Of a stretch of 64,000 nt of DNA, positions 32,529 through 44,270 are shown one piece after another (positions within the stretch are counted from its first letter, which is position 1; every line of letters begins with the position of its first letter). The DNA lies in contig SAXG01000017.1 in NCBI GenBank assembly GCA_012932865.1, positions 186,001 to 250,000 of the forward strand. The letters are read 5' to 3'. Source of the DNA: Amylostereum areolatum. Lineage: Eukaryota; Basidiomycota; Agaricomycetes; Russulales; Stereaceae. The notes beneath the pieces were generated by a model. That model saw only the letters and a list, made by a program, of their open reading frames with translations. It did not search any database and was not told the DNA's origin. Position numbers and translations under genes: made by a program.

Positions 32529-32683
32529 CAGGCGTTCAATTCCGTCTATTTTCCGGGCGAATTGTACCTCGCTTGAGCCAGTGCTTTATCGCGAACTGTA
32601 GTCAAAGTACCGGAGCGCTGACCGACAGAAGTTTAGCCACGACAGGATCCCGTCAGCCCGTGAGACGAAAATTTCCAAGGCAA

Positions 32684-32689
32684 TATAAG
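32684..32689 (+). promoter_or_regulatory. TATA-like box of the second ICMT-like gene
   Basis: TATAAG, 50 bp upstream of the ATG at 32734, at nearly the same distance as in the first copy. Confidence 0.45.
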
Positions 32690-32733
32690 AGCAGGGGTCT
32701 GGGACGGCGGCTTGCAATTAACCCCCGTCCTCG

Positions 32734-33506
32734 ATGTCTCTTGTCAAATTACCGATCCTTTTCGCCAGCGCGATTTTGACTTGGAGGGCCCTCACGCCGA
32801 TGTCTGTGGCATCGCGCCCCTCCGAGGGAGACATACCTCAAGGCGGCGGTACGGAGGGACTCATTGGTCGCTTTGTCCCCCAGCTCGCCAGAATCTTGAA
32901 GGTATGGGCTTATAGAATTGTGAGCTTCGCGGTTGGTGAATGTTTCTTATTATCCTCCAGGTTCAGTTCGCCCTCGGATGTCTCCTCGAGGCAGTCTACA
33001 TATTAGAGTGCCACGAGATCGTGAAGACGCCGTTCTCGCGCATCCACCACAGCCTTTGTTCAAGCGACGTCGACGTCGGGGTGACAGGCGTGTTCATTGT
33101 AGGGGTCTCGCTCATAGCATGCGGCGCACTCCTACGGGTGGCATGTTATCGCACCCTCGGAACCCTGTTCACCCTCAAGCTCATGCTTCGCAAGGAGCAC
33201 CGTCTGATCACGGCAGGACCTTACGCGTACATCCGACACCCCAGCTACACGGCCCTGCTCTGTATATTTATGGGGACAGGGCTGGTGGCGTTTGGTCCCG
33301 GCTCGTTGACGATGGAATATGGGTGGTTGCGAACGTCAACTGGCCGCGTCTACCTGTTTGTATGGTTGCTATTGCGCGGCCTTTCAAGCGTCAACCTTGT
33401 AGGCAGGACGATATACGAGGATGGATTTTTGAAGGAGAAATTTGGAAAGGAGTGGGAGATTTGGGCCAGGACGACTCCTTATAGACTGATACCTTGGGTT
33501 TATTGA
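32734..33506 (+). CDS. Isoprenylcysteine carboxyl methyltransferase-like membrane protein, copy 2
   Basis: A tandem paralogue of the preceding gene in the same orientation. It has the same layout, with one intron at the equivalent place (after RFVPQLARILK, about 32901-32959). The start gives MSLVKLPILFASAILTWRAL. Then come VQFALGCLLEAVYILECHEI, FIVGVSLIACGALLRVACYR and TLGTLFTLKLMLRKEHRLIT. The catalytic motif is AGPYAYIRHPSYTALLCIFM, and the ending TIYEDGFLKEKFGKEWEIWA plus TPYRLIPWVY is intact. The two copies are clearly homologous but well diverged, so the duplication is not recent. Substrate unknown. Confidence 0.86.
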
Positions 33507-33769
33507 GTCCCCACTGTACCAGTAATGTACAGTCCGATCGTCTGATCTTTTTTCATCGCGTCTGCCAAGTCGATTGGATTTAAAAGAGAACGCCGGGTCC
33601 AGCTTCAAGATCATAATAATGCTTGAGCCTTCGCATACTCTAAGTGAACGATCATGTGATCAAACCAGTCTCCGACCAGAATTCAGTCCGCCGGTTTCCG
33701 TTCTTTCACTGTCACCGTACATTTCTCTTTGTGTTACTCTGCGTCACCCACCATCTCACACATACACCT

Positions 33770-35204
33770 ATGGCATCTCAAGAACATATATCCGATGTCT
33801 TCACTGATTCTCCTTCAGACGAACCCGTCATCGTAGACGGAGATGTTCTGGAAGCCGCCAAGGAGAATATCCAACCGATCGCGTCCGGCCGACGTGCCAC
33901 CACCCTGTCCGCCATCCTTTCCACTCCTCACGCGCAACGCGAGTCAAAGCTTGCTGCTACTCGTAATAGACTTCGTATCAATGTGGAGGTCGCGCTGGAG
34001 GACGAGGACGACGATCCGCTCGAAGCTTATTGTCAGATCATCTACTGGACGGTCGAGAACTATCCGCAAGGTCACACGACGGAGTCAGGCCTGTTAGAAC
34101 TCCTTGAAGAGGCGACGAGGGTACTGAAGAATGATCGGGATGGTCTATGGAAAGGCGACATGCGGTACCTCAAACTGTGGGTCCTTTACGCTAGCAATGT
34201 CGAAAAACCCGCCACCATCTTCAAGTACCTCCTGGCAAACGAAATAGGAACATCCTTTGCTTTATTATACGAGGAACTTGCCATCGTTCTTGAGCGCAAT
34301 GGCAGGTGCGTGATGCTACCTCTTTTCTTATTATCGCTAACAGATGTCCAGGCAGACGGAAGCGGATACTATCTACCTTCTTGGAATCAATCGTCAAGCC
34401 CAACCCCTCGAGCGTCTGCAATCAAAGCATCGCGAGTTCCAGAAGCGCATGATGATTTCAGCTACCGCTCCGGAACGTCCTCCTACTCCCCCTCAATCAT
34501 CTGCCACATCCGCCAAACGCAAGGTCTTGGGCGAATCGAGCGCTCCATCCTCCAAATCCCGTTCTTCCCGAGCGACGTCTACCTCCACTCCCGCACCTAC
34601 TACTCAACCTGACTCCCGTCAGCGGCCCAATGCACGAATGCAAATATTTGTGGATCCAAGCGGAGAAGAGGCACAGGCAGCCCAAGACGCTTCGAACACA
34701 CCTTGGGAGGAGCTGGGCACGCGCAAAGCCCGCGTGAAGGAGAACATTCCAAACGTCAGTAAGGCGGGCGGCACCACTCTCAAGCAAGTTGGTCGACATC
34801 AGCGTGTGGCCTCTGCCGCCAGTGGGTCACGGATACCTGTATTCCGAGATCCTGGATCGTCGGGTGTAGAGGTGCTGCCACCGCCAGCTCCAGCGGCTAC
34901 CACACCGAAGACGCCCGCACGTTCGGGCTTCGCGCCGTTCAAGGACGATGAGTCTGAAGGACCATCGACGCCCCAATTCACACCATTCAAAGACGAGGTG
35001 TGCATGCTCAGCTTTCCGATGTGGTATACAAAACTAACTACGCAACAGCCCGACACGCCGACCTCTTCGGGATCTCACATGCCGGAGAGTGTTATGAAGA
35101 CAAAAAGAGTTGGAGGTAGGAGCGGGTTTGCATCATCCGAGGCAGAGGCTCTGCGCAAGGATCCTTTCAAGAACTACACAGACAAACCTGTAGACGCAGA
35201 CTGA
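33770..35204 (+). CDS. MAD3: Spindle assembly checkpoint protein Mad3 (BubR1-like, no kinase domain)
   Basis: A component of the mitotic checkpoint complex that inhibits APC/C-Cdc20 at unattached kinetochores. The start at 33770 gives MASQEHISDVFTDSPSDEPV. The first KEN box is at residues 31-33 (EAAKENIQP). The Mad3/BUB1 TPR-like region follows: NRLRINVEVALEDEDDDPLE, AYCQIIYWTVENYPQGHTTE, SGLLELLEEATRVLKNDRDG, MRYLKLWVLYASNVEKPATI and FKYLLANEIGTSFALLYEEL. After an intron (about 34306-34351) it continues QTEADTIYLLGINRQAQPLE and LQSKHREFQKRMM. The rest is disordered, with a second KEN motif (RKARVKENIPN) and paired FAPFKDDESEG and FTPFKDE phenylalanine motifs. No kinase domain follows, so this is a Mad3 form, not Bub1. 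The gene sits inside the ICMT-like mini-family. Confidence 0.88.
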
Positions 35205-35378
35205 CATGACCATCTCTTGTGCTCCGTGTCCGTTGGATTGGGGTCAATAGATAATTCCGGTGATTTACTTCGTCCTATCGTCTGTTTCTTATAACAATCA
35301 CGCCCTGCTTTTTAAATCTTGATCATTTTGGGGTGTACACGTTTCGCAGTCGAGCGTCATTGTTTCGATGTTACAACA

Positions 35379-35807
35379 CTACCACACGTATGCTATAATC
35401 TTGTATGGTGTTCCCTTCACCCATGCCTCCCACTCCTCTCCGAACTGTTCCTTCATGAACTGGTCCTCGTAATACGTCCTTCCCAAGAAGTTTGAGACTT
35501 CGAATAGCCTCTGTGACATCCACAGTATCCAAAGGGCTTTACCCCAAGACGTTCCTGCCAACCCACTCTTCCTGTAGAGGGAACCTTTTCCAGACAGCGA
35601 TGCCGTCGTGCCGATGGTTAAGAGGAACATGCCCGTGTAGCTTGGACTACGGATGTACGCATATGGTCCATCCGTGACGAGGTAGTGCTCCTTGCGCACG
35701 AGGAGTTGGAATGTGAAGAGCCTTCCTAGGGCGCGGTAGCACGCATCACGCAGGAGTGATCCGGCTGCCATAAAGCGCTCGGCGCTCAGCGCGCTCAGCA
35801 GTTGCAC
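35379..35807 (-). pseudogene. ICMT-like copy 3, 5'-truncated and with an altered catalytic motif
   Basis: This minus-strand frame covers only the C-terminal half of the ICMT-like protein. It includes SLLRDACYRALGRLFTFQLL, VRKEHYLVTDGPYAYIRSPS, YTGMFLLTIGTTASLSGKGS, GRTYYEDQFMKEQFGEEWEA and TPYKIIAYVW. The N-terminal membrane part and the first exon found in copies 1 and 2 cannot be found upstream. The motif RHPSY is RSPSY here, replacing the conserved His. It is closer to copies 1 and 2 than to other genes in the window but inverted. I infer a decayed duplicate. Expression as a short protein is not excluded. Confidence 0.7.
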
Positions 35808-36281
35808 GTTGCAGGCCCGTCATGCATAGGCAAAAAGACACGGACTCGATGTCTTCCGCTCATATGTGTGAGATCGAGCGACTTCTGTTCGGAAATGGTC
35901 GCCGTTAATCATCGTTCTTCAGACTTCGGGTGGATCTAGGTAGATTCGTGTAGATAGCTCCCTTTGGCCTGATAGCTCTTGAGACACCGTCCTGTCCAAA
36001 CCTTTACAGTACGCGGAGGGACAAGCTGGTTAGAGGGAATGCGTTTGATGCTATATATAACTGGAAGACCTAAAGGCGCTTTCCGGTCAGTATAACCTGA
36101 GACAATATGGGGTGACGTCACAATGACATGGAGAAATCGTCGAGAGCGCCCCCCAAGGCTCTGTGATACTTAACACTCGTATCCTACACGTAGCCCTTGA
36201 CATCAGCCGTTTGCATCGCCTTCGAGAGAAAACCTCACCTGCACATACATCCAATACACCCGTTACCCAACGAGATCCAAC
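35808..36281. other. Intergenic region, no gene seen
   Basis: About 470 bp. It may have held the lost 5' part of ICMT-like copy 3 (to its left on the minus strand), but no matching sequence is recognised. Confidence 0.45.
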
Positions 36282-36613
36282 ATGGCCGCTAGTCCACACA
36301 GCACTCGTTTTGTATGTCTTGCATATGTCCCAACTCGACGGAACTGTGCCCTCATCCATAACAGGCTGTTGCGACAGTCGCAGCCATTGGAACGTCTGTA
36401 GCTGGCCTCTATGTTGCAGGCAAGCAGACCAAGCGAGACCAGGGCCCTAAATCAGCACACGGTGCGTTGTAATAAGCTTGGCATTTACCTACCGCTAACA
36501 ATCTTGCAGGCGACAGCATCCCAGGCGTTGACGAGAAATCGCACATGTCTTCTAAGGAAGTGAGGCATGAGATGCACAAACGGCCGTCGATGCCTGGAGG
36601 TGTACCAAAATAG
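36282..36613 (+). CDS. Tiny single-helix membrane protein, unknown function
   Basis: Three exons are readable. MAASPHSTRF is followed by a 53-bp intron (36312-36364). Then comes AVATVAAIGTSVAGLYVAGK, a single hydrophobic helix, and QTKRDQGPKSAH. A second intron precedes GDSIPGVDEKSHMSSKEVRH and EMHKRPSMPGGVPK, with a TAG stop at 36611-36613. The product is about 76 residues, with one helix near the N-terminus and a basic hydrophilic tail, as in small mitochondrial inner-membrane or ER proteins. No family recognised. The splice sites are clean (GTATGT donor, AACAG acceptor), which supports a real gene despite its size. Confidence 0.6.
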
Positions 36614-37005
36614 GTCCGCTGTGTCGGTCGGGGGGGAAGTCGTACTACGAGCTTGTAGGATAGTTGTAAGAATATTCCAATTGGCGCCAAGTTCTAAAGT
36701 CCGTTCGATCAGATTCGAGGTATGCTTATGAAGGTGTAGAAATCTAGCACTGGATGAGAGAAGAGTTGGTCTCGAAGTCGTACGTGACCGTATGAGAAAT
36801 ATTTGGGTGGGTCCAGCGGGAATCTGGAGATGGCCTCGAGGTTCGCAGTGACAGTCATATAATCTAATCTAATCTCTGGCAGTCTGGTGTCGCCGATCCG
36901 CAAGTGCTCTTCCAGCTACTTCCATCACACATCCTGCATCCACCTCACTACCCACTGCATATACATACCAACCGATTCTTCACTACGTAGACCATTCTGT
37001 ACGAG
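36614..37005. other. Intergenic region, AIP1 promoter
   Basis: About 390 bp between the tiny membrane protein gene and AIP1. It contains a short tandem repeat (ATAATCTAATCTAATCTC, around 36859-36876). No gene seen. Confidence 0.45.
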
Positions 37006-40000
37006 ATGTCTTTCACCAAGAGCGCTCTTTTTGCTGCAAATCCTTCCACTTCGAGAGGCACTGCGACCAAGCTCAGCGCAAGCAAGGAGAAGATCGTCTA
37101 CACCAACGGCAAGGCAGTCTTCGTATGCGCTCGATCTTTGCAATAATGGGCAGAATCTGACGATTCTCTTCAAGATCCGCGATATCAGCGTTCGTATTCC
37201 GGCGCAGTGGCGCAGTGAAGGACGTGGTCGCTGATGCACCCGTCCTCAGAACCCAGCTTTAAGTATCGCATACAATGGCCATGTCCAGAACACAACCGTG
37301 GCTCGAATTTCCCCTACTGGATACTACTGTGCATCTGCAGATGCATTTGGGACAGGTACGTTTTCCTTCACCTGCAAGGGACTGGTCAGTCTGGGGTGCT
37401 GATCGATGCCTCTTAGTTCGAGTGTGGGATACCGTGGGCGAAGACAAGACGTTAAAGGGTGAATTCAAGGTCATATCAGGCAGGATGTGAGTTGTCGTCA
37501 ATCTCGAATTTGTTTTTTCTGACTGTGGTACAGTAATGACCTTGAATGGGACGGCGAGAGCAAACGCATAATCGCCGTCGGTGATGGCAAGGAGAAGTAA
37601 GTTTGCGAGTACCCTATACCTGGTGTATTTGATATTGACACTGAGATTGAAACCCTGCTCACAGGTTCGGCCACGCGTTCATGTTTGACTCCGGCACCAG
37701 CACTGGCGAAATCATCGGTCATTCCAAAGTACTGCCAGTCTTCATCGTCGTTAGTACTCTCACGAGAATTCTCTTCTTAGTCCATCAATGCCGTCTCTAT
37801 TCGTCACCAACGACCCTTCCGCGCCGCCACCGCCGCCGACGATAACCTGATCGTATTTCACCAAGGTGCACCGTATAAATACGACAAGGTATCTGATTGC
37901 CTTAAACTCCCAATCGTCATTCAAGTGCTCATTTGAGAATTGTAGACGATCAAAACGCACTCCAAATTCGTCCAGGACGTGCGCTATGCTGCATCCGGTG
38001 ACCACTTCGCAAGTGTTGGGTCGGACGGCAAGATATTCCTGTATGACGGGAAAGTGGGCGATACGCTTGGCGACTTCGGAGACGCACACAAGGGGAGCAT
38101 TGTGAATATCCCAACCAATCCCTTCGCCAGCGAGGATCCACTGATTTGGGGTTTAGTACGGCATAAGCTGGAGTCCTGATAGCAAGTTCATCTCCACCTC
38201 CTCTGCCGATACCACCGTCAAAATATGTGGGTACACCACCAGCAGATCCTTCAGCTTCATTCCGATATCATGCCCCTGAGTGTGATGCTAGCGTGACACC
38301 GGATGGAATCCAAAAATGTCATGCTGATATCAGACTCAACGGGCTCCCTTGGGTCGGAAGCTGAGTTCCTTCGGATTCAATCCAATTATCTTACTAAGCT
38401 CGTCAAGGAGCAATCGGCGGGATGCTGGCTCAAATCATGCTTATCGCAATCTTATCATCCCAATGTGGAAGCAAACAAAGCATCGTAATATATATATCAT
38501 TCCGAGAACTACCATACAAAGTACATGGGGGGTGTTACAGGATGTCTACGGGTCCAAAAGGAGGAATGAAAAATGAATTAGAGTGTGTTACCTGGCATGC
38601 CAGCAAAACGGGATTGAGATAACCTAGCAAGTGCCAGCGAGCAAAAACCAGAGACCCAGGGGGACCGAGAGCGAGGAGCGAGACGACAACCACAGGCCAA
38701 GACTGCAAGCAAAGACCGAGACCGCGAGTAGAGACCAAGAACACGAGGAAAGACCGAGAGCAAAGCCCATAAGTGCGAAAGAGCCCTCGGCAACAAGAGA
38801 TCCCCAGGGGTACTAGTAGGGCCTATGCATGAGTGGCGTGGTGAGACAGACGAGCAGGAAGTGAGAGATACTAACACGCACCCAGGCTGTTGTCTCAATG
38901 CTACTCATGCTCATGAGAGAGCGGGCTGGAGACCTCGACATTGATGTGAGCGAAGGGGAAAGGGTGGGGTGGTCAAAGCCCACTCTTTGAGGAGATTCCG
39001 ATATGTGATTCCGGTCTCGAAATCAGCTATACCGGGGTCTCCAGTGGTAGATGAGATGCTGTGGCCAGGTGGAGGGAGTTGACGTTGAGCGGTGGAGGTG
39101 GTGAGAGGAAACAAGAACGACACCGCGCGACGACGAAAATTGACATTGCTTACATAATCGACTTCAGACTCATCGCGCGGGGACTCCGTTCTTTCCACTT
39201 CTTACAAATGCCAGTGAAATGGGCTTGAAACCGACGGACCAGCTTGTGCTCACGCTGACTTTGGCGTGGAATTGGCTTACACTGACGGAAAAGCGGGATG
39301 GAACTCGAATCAGGGGTTTAGATTCAAGCTGACGTGAAGCCAGCGTGAACCTCCGGTCACGCCATTCGACTCACCCATAACCTTTCACTTGAATGGACAT
39401 GACGTGCTCATACAGTTGATTTCAGGGGATGTAGAAACGCGCAAACCAACTGTAACATACACGCTTGGAACCGGCGTGGATCATCAACAAGTAGGAAATG
39501 TATGGAGCGCCCCCGATATCATCGTGTCCCTTTCCATGTCAGGGGACTTGAACGTGTTTGACCAACGCAGCGGGGACAAACCCGTTAAGGTTCTATACGT
39601 GGGTCATTGAACTTCGCTGTTATCAACCCCACCCTCATATTCATTTGCCTGTAGGGACCCCAGAAGTCCGTCACCGCAGCGACCCCGGTGTCGTCGGAAA
39701 CCTTTATAGTGGGGACGGCCGATGGACGTCTTTTGTCTTATGACTCCACTGGGGACGCCGCCTACATTTCTGGCACAGGGCACTCAAACTTCGTCTCTGG
39801 ACTCGCCGCCTCGCCCGATGGAAAGGTATTCTCTGCAGGATACGATGACCGTATACGCGAACTATCCGGGGGAGAGTTTGTGTTAGCCTCCGTCTCCTTA
39901 CCGATATAAAATGTGAGCTGATCCTTGTTCATATGCATCCAGGCAGGCTTCGTTCACCACCAGCGCGCAACCAAAGGCTCTGGCAGTTGCCGCAGATGGA

Positions 40001-40745
40001 ACGGCGTTTGTCGTGGAAGCTGGAGTCGTGGAGGCCGTCCGTTCGAACCAGAAAGTCACTGAGTTAAAACCGAAGTCATCCCCCAGCGCTGTTGCCGCTT
40101 CACAGGACACCGTTGCCATCGGATACGAGGTGAGAGTAGCGGACGCGTGAGTGTGTACTAAACGCTTACGGCTAGGTTTGTGCAGGATCAAAAGATCGGG
40201 ATCTTCAAATGGGACGGCAAGAGCCTGAACGCAGTGGGTACACTCGATGGCAACAAAGGCGTCATCAGCGCACTCGCCTTCTCGCCCGATGGTTCCAAAC
40301 TGGCCGCCGGCGACGTGAGTCCTTGTTGCGTGGCATCATGTACTCTTATATTGACGATGGAAACCATTCAGTCGAGTGGTCGAATCGTTCTATTCGATGC
40401 GAAAGAGCTCAAGGTCAGTGTCTATACTCGTACCTCCGTTGGGAGTCCTCCGAAATTTGATCTTGTTTATTGAAGGCTATCACCTCCCGCTGGTCGTTCC
40501 ACACCGCGCGTATACTGTCGCTACACTGGACATCGGACTCGGAGCATTGTGCATCAGGTTCGCTGGATACGCACGTTTACGTCTGGAGCGTTCAAAAGCC
40601 AATGAAGAACATCGCGATCAAGAACGCAATTCCCGGGGGGGCAAATGCCGTGTTTTGGCTCGGGCACAGCGGAGGCAAGGGAAAGCTTGTGGGCGCCGGT
40701 GCCGACGCATGCGTGAGGGTGTGGGAGGTGGCGTTTCATGTATGA
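37006..40745 (+). CDS. AIP1: Actin-interacting protein 1 (WD40 repeats)
   Basis: A cofactor of cofilin in actin filament disassembly, with two seven-bladed WD40 propellers. The start at 37006 gives MSFTKSALFAANPSTSRGTA, then TKLSASKEKIVYTNGKAVF and IRDISNPALSIAYNGHVQNT. Then TVARISPTGYYCASADAFGT, VRVWDTVGEDKTLKGEFKVI and NDLEWDGESKRIIAVGDGKE. Then SINAVSIRHQRPFRAATAAD, THSKFVQDVRYAASGDHFAS and WSPDSKFISTSSADTTVKIC. The second half reads TAATPVSSETFIVGTADGRL, YISGTGHSNFVSGLAASPDG, VISALAFSPDGSKLAAGD and AITSRWSFHTARILSLHWTS. It ends GADACVRVWEVAFHV at 40745. More than ten introns. One of them, 38231-39425, is 1195 bp and holds foreign-looking sequence. Otherwise length (about 600 residues) is normal. 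Confidence 0.9.
38231..39425 (+). other. Swollen AIP1 intron with anonymous inserted sequence
   Basis: The exon ending in codons for ADTTVKIC joins DVETRKPTVTYTL across this 1195-bp intron (GTACAC donor, TTTCAG acceptor). Near the left end is GCGTGACACCGGATGG (from about 38293). Near the right end the complement reads GGCGTGACCGGAGG (around 39350-39365). The two could be degraded terminal inverted repeats. No transposase frame is visible. The middle holds a purine-rich repeat. Confidence 0.5.
38630..38780. repeat. Purine-rich imperfect repeat within the AIP1 intron
   Basis: About 150 bp composed of variants of CGAGAC, AGAGACC and CAAGAC on the + strand (for example GACCGAGACCGCGAGTAGAG). Low complexity and non-coding; probably a degenerate minisatellite. 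Confidence 0.5.
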
Positions 40746-41947
40746 GAGGAAGGACTTTGAATTGGAGAGGAGTATCTGCGTATGACATGTATGTAAGTGT
40801 TTTGTTTTGGAGAGAACTGATCAGGAAAGGCTGACACGACATTCGCTCGCAGAGAAGAATCGTGTCCTTTGTATGTGCCAATCCTGTATGAACAAACGTG
40901 GTGTATATGCCACCGACGCAGGAAGGCTGTGCTATGCGCGCGTAAAGTAAGAAAGGAGATATTGACAGTCTGTGCACAAGACACAAGTCCGACTATCTGA
41001 CATCCATGGGGATAGATCAGGATGACATGAGACGTGCAGAGTTGATAGGTCGACACAGATCTTTCAACGCAAGGGTACGCACAAGAACGCCACCGACTCG
41101 GAGGACGAGAGGGGTTTCTGGTTGCAGCCTCCACGGAGTCCACGCACAACATCACGGTCGCATGACCGCTGTTGGGGGTGAGCGCGAGCGCGAACAATGT
41201 TAATGATTGCCCTTGTCCGGAAGGCCGACGAGAGCGCTCTGAAGTTGGTGAAGGCCGATAAGGGGAGGCGGTAAAGAAAAGTAGGTTCGGCAGTTTTCTG
41301 CAGGGGTTTGAATCGGATTTGAGCGGCCGAAGGATACGTCAAGGACGTTGGCGGTTCAGCTGCCTCTTATTGGTCATGGTTAGTGGCACCGGGCGGCTGG
41401 AGCAGAAACTTGAGCGGTGCGGAGAAGGATCCTGGTTCAGGACCGAAAATTTTCGGGATTTCGGATGGCAGCTTGACAAAAGCACGATAAAGAGGTGAAA
41501 CCGAGAGGTCGAGAAGAAAGCTGATGAGAAGTGTATGCTACACAGGCTGAGTGGCATACAGTCGGAAGGAATGGTAGTCAAACTCGGAGATGGCTTGCCC
41601 GTAGATTGGCGGGCGACTCTGGTCCTGTGGAGCACCGTGTTCCTGAGCCGCCCCAGATTATTTTGTACCCCGCATACGTTTTCATTTAGACCCAACGTGA
41701 TCATCTTGCCGTATTCTCCGCCTGTCAGGTTTCGTTTTGAATTCCTGTTTGTAGCTGCATATCGTCTTGTATTTTGCCTGCTTCAATAGCCGCGATGCGC
41801 CCGGGCGGCACTTTTCTCAATAAAAGCCGTCTCGCACTCCGCTATCCCTCCAGGGCTTTCCCCTTCCCCCCGAATCCTCCTTGCCTCTCCCGTCCCTTTC
41901 TTCCCAGGCCTTCCCCTCATCTCTGCTTCTCCTGTCCTTTTTAGTCC
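40746..41947. other. Intergenic region of about 1.2 kb, no gene seen
   Basis: Only short unrelated open frames are present on both strands. The last 100 bp before 41948 are strongly CT-rich, a typical leader for the transporter gene that follows. A TTTTCTCAATAAAAGCCGTC segment at 41812-41831 may mark the core promoter. Confidence 0.5.
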
Positions 41948-44270
41948 ATGGATTCCGAGAAGCCGAACTCCGCCTACGGCCGGGACAACGATGACAAGAA
42001 CCTCGATAGCAAGGTCGCCTACGTCGAGAATGCTGAACGCAACGACGACGCCCACGACCTCGTCAGAACAGCGGAAGAGCGTCGGCTTGTTCGCAAGCTC
42101 GACTTGCGTATTCTTCCCATCGCTTGTCTTATGTATCTGTTCGCTTGTGCGCCTATTTCTTCTCGTTCTCTTGCATGATCATCACTCACCCACCTCCTCT
42201 CCGCCTCAGACCTTGATCGGAGCAATCTGGGAAATGCTCGTCTCCTCGGACTCGAGGATGACGCCCTCGGTGGTGATCCCTCTGGCAAGAAATTTGACTG
42301 GGTCAATTCAGTCTTCTTCTTCTCTTACGTGCGTTTCAACCCCTCCATTCATTTCCATCATCCAATGATCCATCCTCTAGATTCTCTGTCAAGTCCCAGC
42401 CACTATCATCTCCAAGCTTGTCCCTCCTCGCCTTTGGCTTGGTGGTGCCGCTTTCGGATGGGGGATAACTTCCACCCTCATGGTGAGCAGTGCCGCCTCC
42501 CGGTGCGTGCGGGAAAAAACCAAGTAATCACTTTTCAGTCGACTGGTTTTGATTTCGGCGGTCTGATCACGGCGCGCATCTTCTTGGGCGTATTCGAAGC
42601 TGGTTTCGGACCCGGCATCCCCCTCTACTTCTGTGAGCGTCCAACCTACACTACATGTCGACGTCACAGCTGAGCGCTGATACCCTTCAGCGCTCTTTTA
42701 CACCAAGGCAGAGATTGGTCTCCGTTTGGCGTATTGGTTTGGGTTCGCTGCTGTGGCCGGTGCTTTTGGGGGCCTTATCGCGTTCGGCTTGTCTCAGGCG
42801 GACGTATCAATTGAGCATTGGCGCCTTCTCTTTATCGTCGAGGTATATTTTCATGAATATACTTCTACGACTATGTTCGTACCTAACGGGAGGGCCAATT
42901 TAGGGCATTCCTGCTGTACTCCTTGGAGTGGTCGCTGTGTTGTTCCTTCCCAACCGACCGGAAAACACGAACTATTTGACCCAAGACGAGCGCAAGCTAG
43001 CCCTTGAGCGTGCCAATCGTCATACTACCGGTGATATTGGTTATGTGGTCAATAAGAGTAGGATCGGCTCTTTATGTATTATCTCCCGCTTACAAGTTTC
43101 TTGCAGGCCACATTGCCAACGCATTCAAGGACTGGAGGGTAGGTTGAACATGCTGGTCCTTGGTGAATTTGACTGATAGATATCTTCTGTGCAGATCTAC
43201 CTGGGGGGTGTTATTTACTTCGGGGCAAACGCAGCTTTGGCATCTATCTCTGCCTTCCTTCCCACCATTATCGCAACGTTCGGATACAGTGCGACCTTGC
43301 TTCTTGTCCCTGTCTTCCCTTCGCATTCTAACGTGCTTTCCTCTCAGCGGACGCTAAGGCACAGCTCCTGACTGTTCCTCCATACGCCGTCTGCGCGGTC
43401 GTAATCACTATCTGCTCGTGGTGCTCAGATCGCCTTCGAACTCGCGGCGTCTTCATTATGGTAACTTCATGCGTAGGCGGTATTGGATATCTGTAAGCTT
43501 TTCTCTTCGCATCATCTCATGGTGCATTGTATTGAACGAATGACGTAGGCTTCTTCTCACTGTCGCGAATGACGATCATGTGCGCTACTTCGCCACGTTC
43601 TGTATCGTGAGCGGAACATACACGACGATCGGTATCACCATTGCTTGGTGTATGTGTGACCAGCCATTCATTCTACTTCGTTCCCCTGACCTGTTACCCT
43701 TCTGCCATAGTCTCCCACAACTTGGCCTCGGAGACGAAACGTGCGACGGGAACGCCTCTGTATATGGCAATCGGTCAGTGCGGGAGCGTTCTCGGGTCTC
43801 ATCTCTTCCCTAAGACTGAAGGCCCCCGGTACATGTACGTCTGTCCTGTCCTGACCTGGTCGTCGGTCTGGTTCTGAACTACTTCTTTGTAGCAAAGGGT
43901 TCGCTGTCCTTTGCGCGCTGGAGTTCTTGTGCTCGGTTTGCGCGATAGCATTGACGGTATGTGTACCTCATAGGCGCCAGCGCCTTTGACCTGACTTCGT
44001 GTGTGGTAACTTAGATTAACTACCGCTACGAGAACTCCCGACGTGATCGCGTGCACGGGCAAGTCAAACCAGGTGACAAGGTGGATACGACGGAGCTCGC
44101 GGACAATGTTTGTTCTTTCTTTAGATTGACTTGTGTGGCGCCTTTGCTGATTCTCCGTACAGGCCCCAACGTTCCGCTACACTGCCTTGAGGCTTGCCTC
44201 CCTTCAATTTTATCAGGTCTGCCTTTTCTGTCAGCCACCGCATCCACAAGTATCGTACAAGCCATTCTAA
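41948..44270 (+). CDS. MFS transporter, Dal5/allantoate permease (ACS) family, copy 1
   Basis: A 12-helix plasma-membrane symporter for an organic anion or vitamin-type solute. The start at 41948 gives MDSEKPNSAYGRDNDDKNLD. The family block RLVRKLDLRILPIACLMYLF is followed by YLDRSNLGNARLLGLEDDAL. Then come VPATIISKLVPPRLWLGGAA, LGVFEAGFGPGIPLYF and AEIGLRLAYWFGFAAVAGAF. Then FLPNRPENTNYLTQDERKLA, IYLGGVIYFGANAALASISA, AQLLTVPPYAVCAVVITICS and ETKRATGTPLYMAIGQCGSV. The tail is YENSRRDRVHGQVKPGDKVD, then DNAPTFRYTA. The tandem copy stops right after this point (APCFRYAP). Here one extra base seems to remove the stop, and the frame runs about 25 codons further to 44268-44270. More than ten short introns, at places shared with copy 2. 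Substrate not determinable. Confidence 0.85.

Noticed and set aside
12184..35807. A CAAX-processing gene cluster (RAM2 plus ICMT-like genes)
   Set aside because: The genes are about 18 kb apart with many unrelated genes between, and the ICMT-like copies need not act on CAAX proteins.
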